From Sulfuricella sp. (GTDB lineage Bacteria > Pseudomonadota > Gammaproteobacteria > Burkholderiales > Sulfuricellaceae), in the NCBI GenBank assembly GCA_030696235.1, contig JAUYSN010000227.1, positions 1-9,489 on the forward strand: a DNA stretch of 9,489 bases. The letters are read 5' to 3'. A model generated the notes under the pieces. The model was not told the DNA's origin and searched no databases. It saw only the letters and a list, made by a program, of their open reading frames with translations. Position 1 is the first letter of the stretch; each line of letters begins with the position of its first letter. The translations under genes and the position numbers were made by a program. Of this stretch, positions 6,850 through 9,489 are shown piece by piece.

Positions 6850-6948
6850 ATCAGGTGGTTGCCAGTCAATCGCACATCACCGTCAGGGTGAGTCAAACAA
6901 TGAAGTCAATGCATTGAAATATCTGCGAAAATCTGTGTAATCTGCGGA
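6809..6948. repeat. Inverted pair of CAGAT-type repeats
   Basis: Two 29-base arms (6809-6837, and 6920-6948 in inverse orientation) share the frame TCCGCAGAT-N4-CAGATT-N4-CAGATA. By my alignment 23 of 29 positions agree and the differences lie only in the N4 spacers. Within an arm, CAGAT recurs about every 9-10 bases, one helical turn. The 82 bases between the arms hold no gene. Similar TCCGCAGATTACACAGAT strings are dispersed repeats in many proteobacterial genomes, so this is probably a small non-autonomous or REP-like element. The left arm begins a few bases after the point where the HD-GYP homology is lost. Confidence 0.75.
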
Positions 6949-7018
6949 CAATTGCTTTTTCTAGGTTCAATTCAGTGATCCGGAAGATGATCGTGGCCTG
7001 ATTTTTCCCTGACTCACC
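6887..7018. repeat. 9-bp inverted repeat GGTGAGTCA / TGACTCACC
   Basis: GGTGAGTCA at 6887-6895 is the exact complement of TGACTCACC at 7010-7018. The pair encloses the right CAGAT arm and about 60 bases of unassigned sequence. It could be the ends of a small inserted element or chance. No target-site duplication is evident to me. Confidence 0.35.
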
Positions 7019-7055
7019 GCAGGTCGCCCGGAACCTGCCCGCAAGCTCGGCAACC

Positions 7056-8774
7056 CTATTTAACCCCGATTCTGCGATGCAGCGCCAGATGGCGCGGTGT
7101 GCGCGAATGCGGCACTTTGTGTACGAAATTGTAGCGCGCGACATGGTAGCTGGGGTCGAAGCCGTAGAAATTGCGCTTCATCTGCGCCAATTCTTCGGCG
7201 CGGTAGGCCGTCAGCGGCTTTCCCGCCTCGTCGCGGTGGCGCTCTGCCCGCTTTGCTGCGAGCAGGGCTGGCGCATCTGCGGCGAGGCTTTCCGCCAGCG
7301 CCTCCACGCCGCACCGGAATGCCGCCGCATCGCCGCCGAAACAGCCATCGATCAGGCCGAGCTCCTTCGCTTGCCTCGCCCCCACGGGCAGGCGGTTCCC
7401 GGTGATTTCGCCGGCCCGCTCCTCGCCCACCCGGCGCGGTAGCAGGTAAGTCCAGTATTCCGAGCCGTACAGGTTGCCCATCGCCTTGTAGTGCGGGTTG
7501 AGCACCACGCCTTCGCGCGCCACCGCCCGATCCGCCGCCAGCGCAAGGAACACCCCGCCCGCACCGGCGTTGCCCTGCAAGGCGGAGATGGTCAAATGGC
7601 TGTCGGTAGCCAGGATGGCGCGCGCCAGGTCGTTCATGGCGTTGATGTTGCGCCAGGATTCGTCGGCGGGACTGTCGGCCGCCTCGATCAGGTTAAGGTG
7701 GAGACCGTTCGACCAGAAGTCCGCCCCGCCGGCCAGCACGATCACTTTCGTGTCGCACCGGATCGCCTCCTGGTAAGCCTGAAGCAGACGCCCGCACTGC
7801 GCCGTGCTCATCGCGCCGTTGTAGAACTCGAAATGCAGAGTGCCGACAGCGTTTTTTTCCTCGTAGCGGATGTCGCTCCAGGTTTTACCCCCTCTCCCTT
7901 CCGTGGGAGAGGGCTGGGGTGAGGGGGCAGGGGTTTCCGCCACGCCGGCCAGCCTCTCGCCCAGCACCTGCGCCGCCGGCAGCTTGAAGGCCGGCTCGCG
8001 TTCCTGTTTCTTTTTCAGGTGGCCGACCCACACTGCGCCGTCCACTGTGGCGCGGCAGATCATGCCGTTGCCGTGGGCGATAACCTCCCCCGGCGCGCCG
8101 CGCAACCCGGTTTCGGGATGCGCGTCATAGAGGTAGCAGGCCACACCCAGCACTTCGTCGAGCACACCGGGAAAACCATCGGCAGATCTGATCTTGCGCA
8201 GCACGGTCGCGGTGCCGTCGTGCAGCCAGTCGATGGCGCGGTCTTCCTGGCGCATTGCGGGCCGCCACTGCCCACGCACGTCGGGCCGCGCATCATCGAG
8301 CGGCTCGGGCCTGACGCCGCCCGCCTCAAACTTTTCCACCGCTTCCAGCACCGCCACCGCCGCCGCTTCCGTCACCTCGTTGCGGTACAGGCTGCTCTTG
8401 CTCGCCGCGCGCATCGGAAAATTTGCGCTTGCCCAGATATCGCCGGCATCCATCTCGGCGGCGGCCTGCAGCACCGTCACGCCCCATTCCTGCTCGCTGT
8501 TCAGGATCGCCCAATCCAGCGCCGACGGCCCGCGGTCGCCCCGGATGCCGGGGTGGACGATCAGGCAGATCTGCCTGCGCCAGATTTCCTCGGGAATGGC
8601 GCGCTTGAGAAAGGGCGCGACGATCAGGTCGGGGCGGCACATCGCCACCGCCTCCAGCGTAACGGCGTCGCTGATGTCGAACTCGATCGACACCTCGTGG
8701 CCGCGCCCCGTCAGTTCGAGATAAAGCCGCTGCGACAAGCTGTTGAAGGAATGGGTCAGAAACAGGATGCGCAT
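7056..8774 (-). CDS. hypX: Hydrogenase maturation protein HypX/HoxX (CO ligand synthesis)
   Basis: A 572-residue cytoplasmic two-domain protein. The N-terminal part (about 1-275) is a formyl-THF transferase-like domain with VHPGIRGDRGPSALDWAI (His74 onward) and the EMDAGDIW motif (Asp109, Asp112). The C-terminal part (about 300-555) is an enoyl-CoA hydratase/crotonase-like domain with GGADFWSNGLHLNLI, ALQGNAGAGGVFLALAADRAVAR and YGSEYWTYLLP, signatures I associate with HoxX. The known role is to take a formyl group from N10-formyl-THF via formyl-CoA and release CO as the Fe ligand of [NiFe]-hydrogenase, mainly needed in air. It follows hypE, as in the Cupriavidus hypABFCDEX order. The start has GGAG at 8779-8782, four bases before ATG, a little close. 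Residues 283-296 (PSPQPSPTEGRG-type) are encoded by a dispersed palindromic repeat lying in the linker. The frame is intact through it. Confidence 0.93.
   Translation of the reverse strand: MRILFLTHSFNSLSQRLYLELTGRGHEVSIEFDISDAVTLEAVAMCRPDLIVAPFLKRAIPEEIWRRQICLIVHPGIRGDRGPSALDWAILNSEQEWGVTVLQAAAEMDAGDIWASANFPMRAASKSSLYRNEVTEAAAVAVLEAVEKFEAGGVRPEPLDDARPDVRGQWRPAMRQEDRAIDWLHDGTATVLRKIRSADGFPGVLDEVLGVACYLYDAHPETGLRGAPGEVIAHGNGMICRATVDGAVWVGHLKKKQEREPAFKLPAAQVLGERLAGVAETPAPSPQPSPTEGRGGKTWSDIRYEEKNAVGTLHFEFYNGAMSTAQCGRLLQAYQEAIRCDTKVIVLAGGADFWSNGLHLNLIEAADSPADESWRNINAMNDLARAILATDSHLTISALQGNAGAGGVFLALAADRAVAREGVVLNPHYKAMGNLYGSEYWTYLLPRRVGEERAGEITGNRLPVGARQAKELGLIDGCFGGDAAAFRCGVEALAESLAADAPALLAAKRAERHRDEAGKPLTAYRAEELAQMKRNFYGFDPSYHVARYNFVHKVPHSRTPRHLALHRRIGVK
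7888..7927. repeat. Palindromic repeat inserted in frame in hypX
   Basis: CCCTCTCCC (7890-7898) and GGGAGAGGG (7905-7913) form a perfect 9-bp stem around a six-base loop, followed by CTGGGGTGAGGG. This is the layout of a common dispersed intergenic repeat of proteobacteria. Read on the coding strand of hypX it gives PAPSPQPSPTEGRGG, a low-complexity peptide seen wherever this repeat enters a gene. It falls between the two enzyme domains and keeps the reading frame. Confidence 0.8.
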
Positions 8775-8789
8775 ATTTCTCCAAAAGCC

Positions 8790-8871
8790 TTAACCGCAAA
8801 GGACGCAAAGTAACGCAAAGGAAACCCGGAATAGCTTTTCCCTTGCGTCCCTTCGCGTCCTTCGCGGTGAA
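8790..8871. repeat. Long imperfect inverted repeat between hypE and hypX
   Basis: Left arm 8790-8821 and right arm 8840-8871 are near-complementary over 32 bases. They are built on ACCGC(A/G)AAGGACGC(A/G)AAG and ACGCAA units, with about six mismatches, mostly A/G changes that become G-U pairs in RNA. An 18-base loop separates them. The repeat fills nearly all of the hypE-hypX gap. It has the look of a dispersed CGCAAAGGACGCAAAG-type repeat, common in proteobacterial intergenic DNA. In the mRNA it would fold into a large hairpin ending about 8 bases before the hypX ribosome binding site. Confidence 0.8.
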
Positions 8872-8883
8872 TAAATGGTGTTT

Positions 8884-9489
8884 TCAGCATATCCGCGGCA
8901 GCTGCTCGCCCGTCAGCCAGTCCACTATGCGCCGCCCGCCGAAAGCGGTTTCCATCTGGACGAAATGATGGTCATCTTCGATCACCTCGCCGATCAGCGC
9001 CGCCTCGCGGCCGAGCGGATGGGCGCGCATTGCCGCCAGCAGCGCGTCTGCGTCCGCGCGTGGGCAGATGGCGACCAGCTTGCCCTCGTTGGCGGAATAC
9101 AGCGGATCGAGGCCGAGGAACTCGCACGCCGCTCGGACTTCGGCACGGATGGGCAGATCGGTTTCGCGCAGCATCATGCCGACACCCGACTGGCGGGCGA
9201 TTTCGTTCAGCGTCGTGGCCAGCCCGCCGCGCGTCGGGTCGCGCAGCACATGGATATCCGCCACCGCGCCGACCATCTCCGCGACCAGGCCGTGCAGCGC
9301 GGCGGTGTCGGACTGGATGGCAGTGCCGAAGCTGAGGTTCTCGCGCAAGCTGAGAATCGCCACGCCGTGGTCGCCTACGGGACCGTTGACGATGATCGCG
9401 TCGCCCGGCCGGGCGCGCTCGCCGGAGATATTCACCCCCGCCGGCACCACGCCGATGCCGGTAGTGGTGATGAACACGCCGTCGCCCTT
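8884..9489 (-). CDS. hypE: Hydrogenase maturation protein HypE, C-terminal part (5' end outside window)
   Basis: The visible 201 residues are the C-terminal part of HypE, whose full length is normally about 330-350. The frame stays open to the right edge, so a GTG at 9475-9477 is internal and not a start. Recognisable HypE/PurM-like stretches are GVFITTTGIGVVP, RPGDAIIVNGPVGDHGVAIL, RDPTRGGLATTLNEIA (ATP-binding side) and SANEGKLVAICP. The protein ends in LPRIC, the invariant tail whose terminal cysteine accepts a carbamoyl group from HypF. HypE then dehydrates it, using ATP, to thiocyanate and passes cyanide to the HypC-HypD complex for the Fe centre of [NiFe]-hydrogenase. All C-terminal features for activity are present. 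It is the first visible gene of the minus-strand hyp operon, with 109 bases to hypX, mostly filled by an inverted repeat. Confidence 0.93.
   Translation of the reverse strand, partial: KGDGVFITTTGIGVVPAGVNISGERARPGDAIIVNGPVGDHGVAILSLRENLSFGTAIQSDTAALHGLVAEMVGAVADIHVLRDPTRGGLATTLNEIARQSGVGMMLRETDLPIRAEVRAACEFLGLDPLYSANEGKLVAICPRADADALLAAMRAHPLGREAALIGEVIEDDHHFVQMETAFGGRRIVDWLTGEQLPRIC

Noticed and set aside
6809..6948. CRISPR-like array
   Set aside because: There are only two inverted arms with very short internal spacers, and no direct repeats with 30-40 base spacers.
7019..7038. GCAGGT-N8-ACCTGC hairpin after hypX as a terminator
   Set aside because: The stem is only 6 bp and no T-tract follows on the minus strand, so termination is not supported. 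No clear terminator was found after hypX.
8019..8813. A 264-codon plus-strand frame opposite hypX
   Set aside because: It is antisense to the well-supported hypX frame, with no recognisable motif, and its end runs through the intergenic repeat.

Overview
The window looks like chromosomal DNA from a betaproteobacterium. The basis is GC-rich codon use, the gene order hypE-hypX known from Cupriavidus hydrogenase clusters, a YeeE/YedE sulfur transporter, and large HDOD and GGDEF/EAL signalling proteins. A sulfur- or iron-oxidising Nitrosomonadales/Gallionellales-type organism would fit, but that placement is inference and no marker gene proves it.

Layout. Positions 3-86 hold the tail of an unidentified plus-strand gene. 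A short intergenic region follows, with a 5-bp inverted repeat and a TATAAT box, and then a YeeE/YedE-family transporter (175-1359, +) with a strong terminator. A near-consensus promoter (TTGACA, 17 bp, CATAAT) drives tRNA-Lys(TTT) (1452-1527), which has its own 13-bp terminator hairpin. A membrane-anchored glutaredoxin-like protein (1623-2009, +) converges on a two-gene minus-strand signalling operon. That operon encodes a cytoplasmic HDOD-GAF-histidine kinase (6434-4275) followed by a REC-PAS-GGDEF-EAL response regulator (4191-2017). Together they form an apparent phosphorelay that would control cyclic-di-GMP synthesis and breakdown.

The 6435-7055 stretch has no intact gene. It contains an HD-GYP-like fragment (from 6535) that loses homology just after its HHE motif, a few bases before an inverted pair of CAGAT-type repeats. 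From 7056 to the right edge lies a minus-strand [NiFe]-hydrogenase maturation operon: the C-terminal 201 residues of HypE, ending in the active Pro-Arg-Ile-Cys, then HypX/HoxX. HypE makes the cyanide ligand and HypX makes CO from formyl-THF, so the operon supplies both kinds of diatomic ligand for the hydrogenase Fe centre. HypX usually accompanies hydrogenases that work in air.

The most notable feature of the window is its load of small dispersed-type palindromic repeats. Three unrelated kinds occur within 2.1 kb: CAGAT repeats at the end of the broken HD-GYP gene, a CCCTCTCCC/GGGAGAGGG repeat inserted in frame in the interdomain linker of hypX, and a 32-bp imperfect inverted repeat between hypE and hypX. 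I see no phage, transposase, CRISPR or clearly undescribed multi-gene system. The kinase/regulator pair is the best candidate for new biology.
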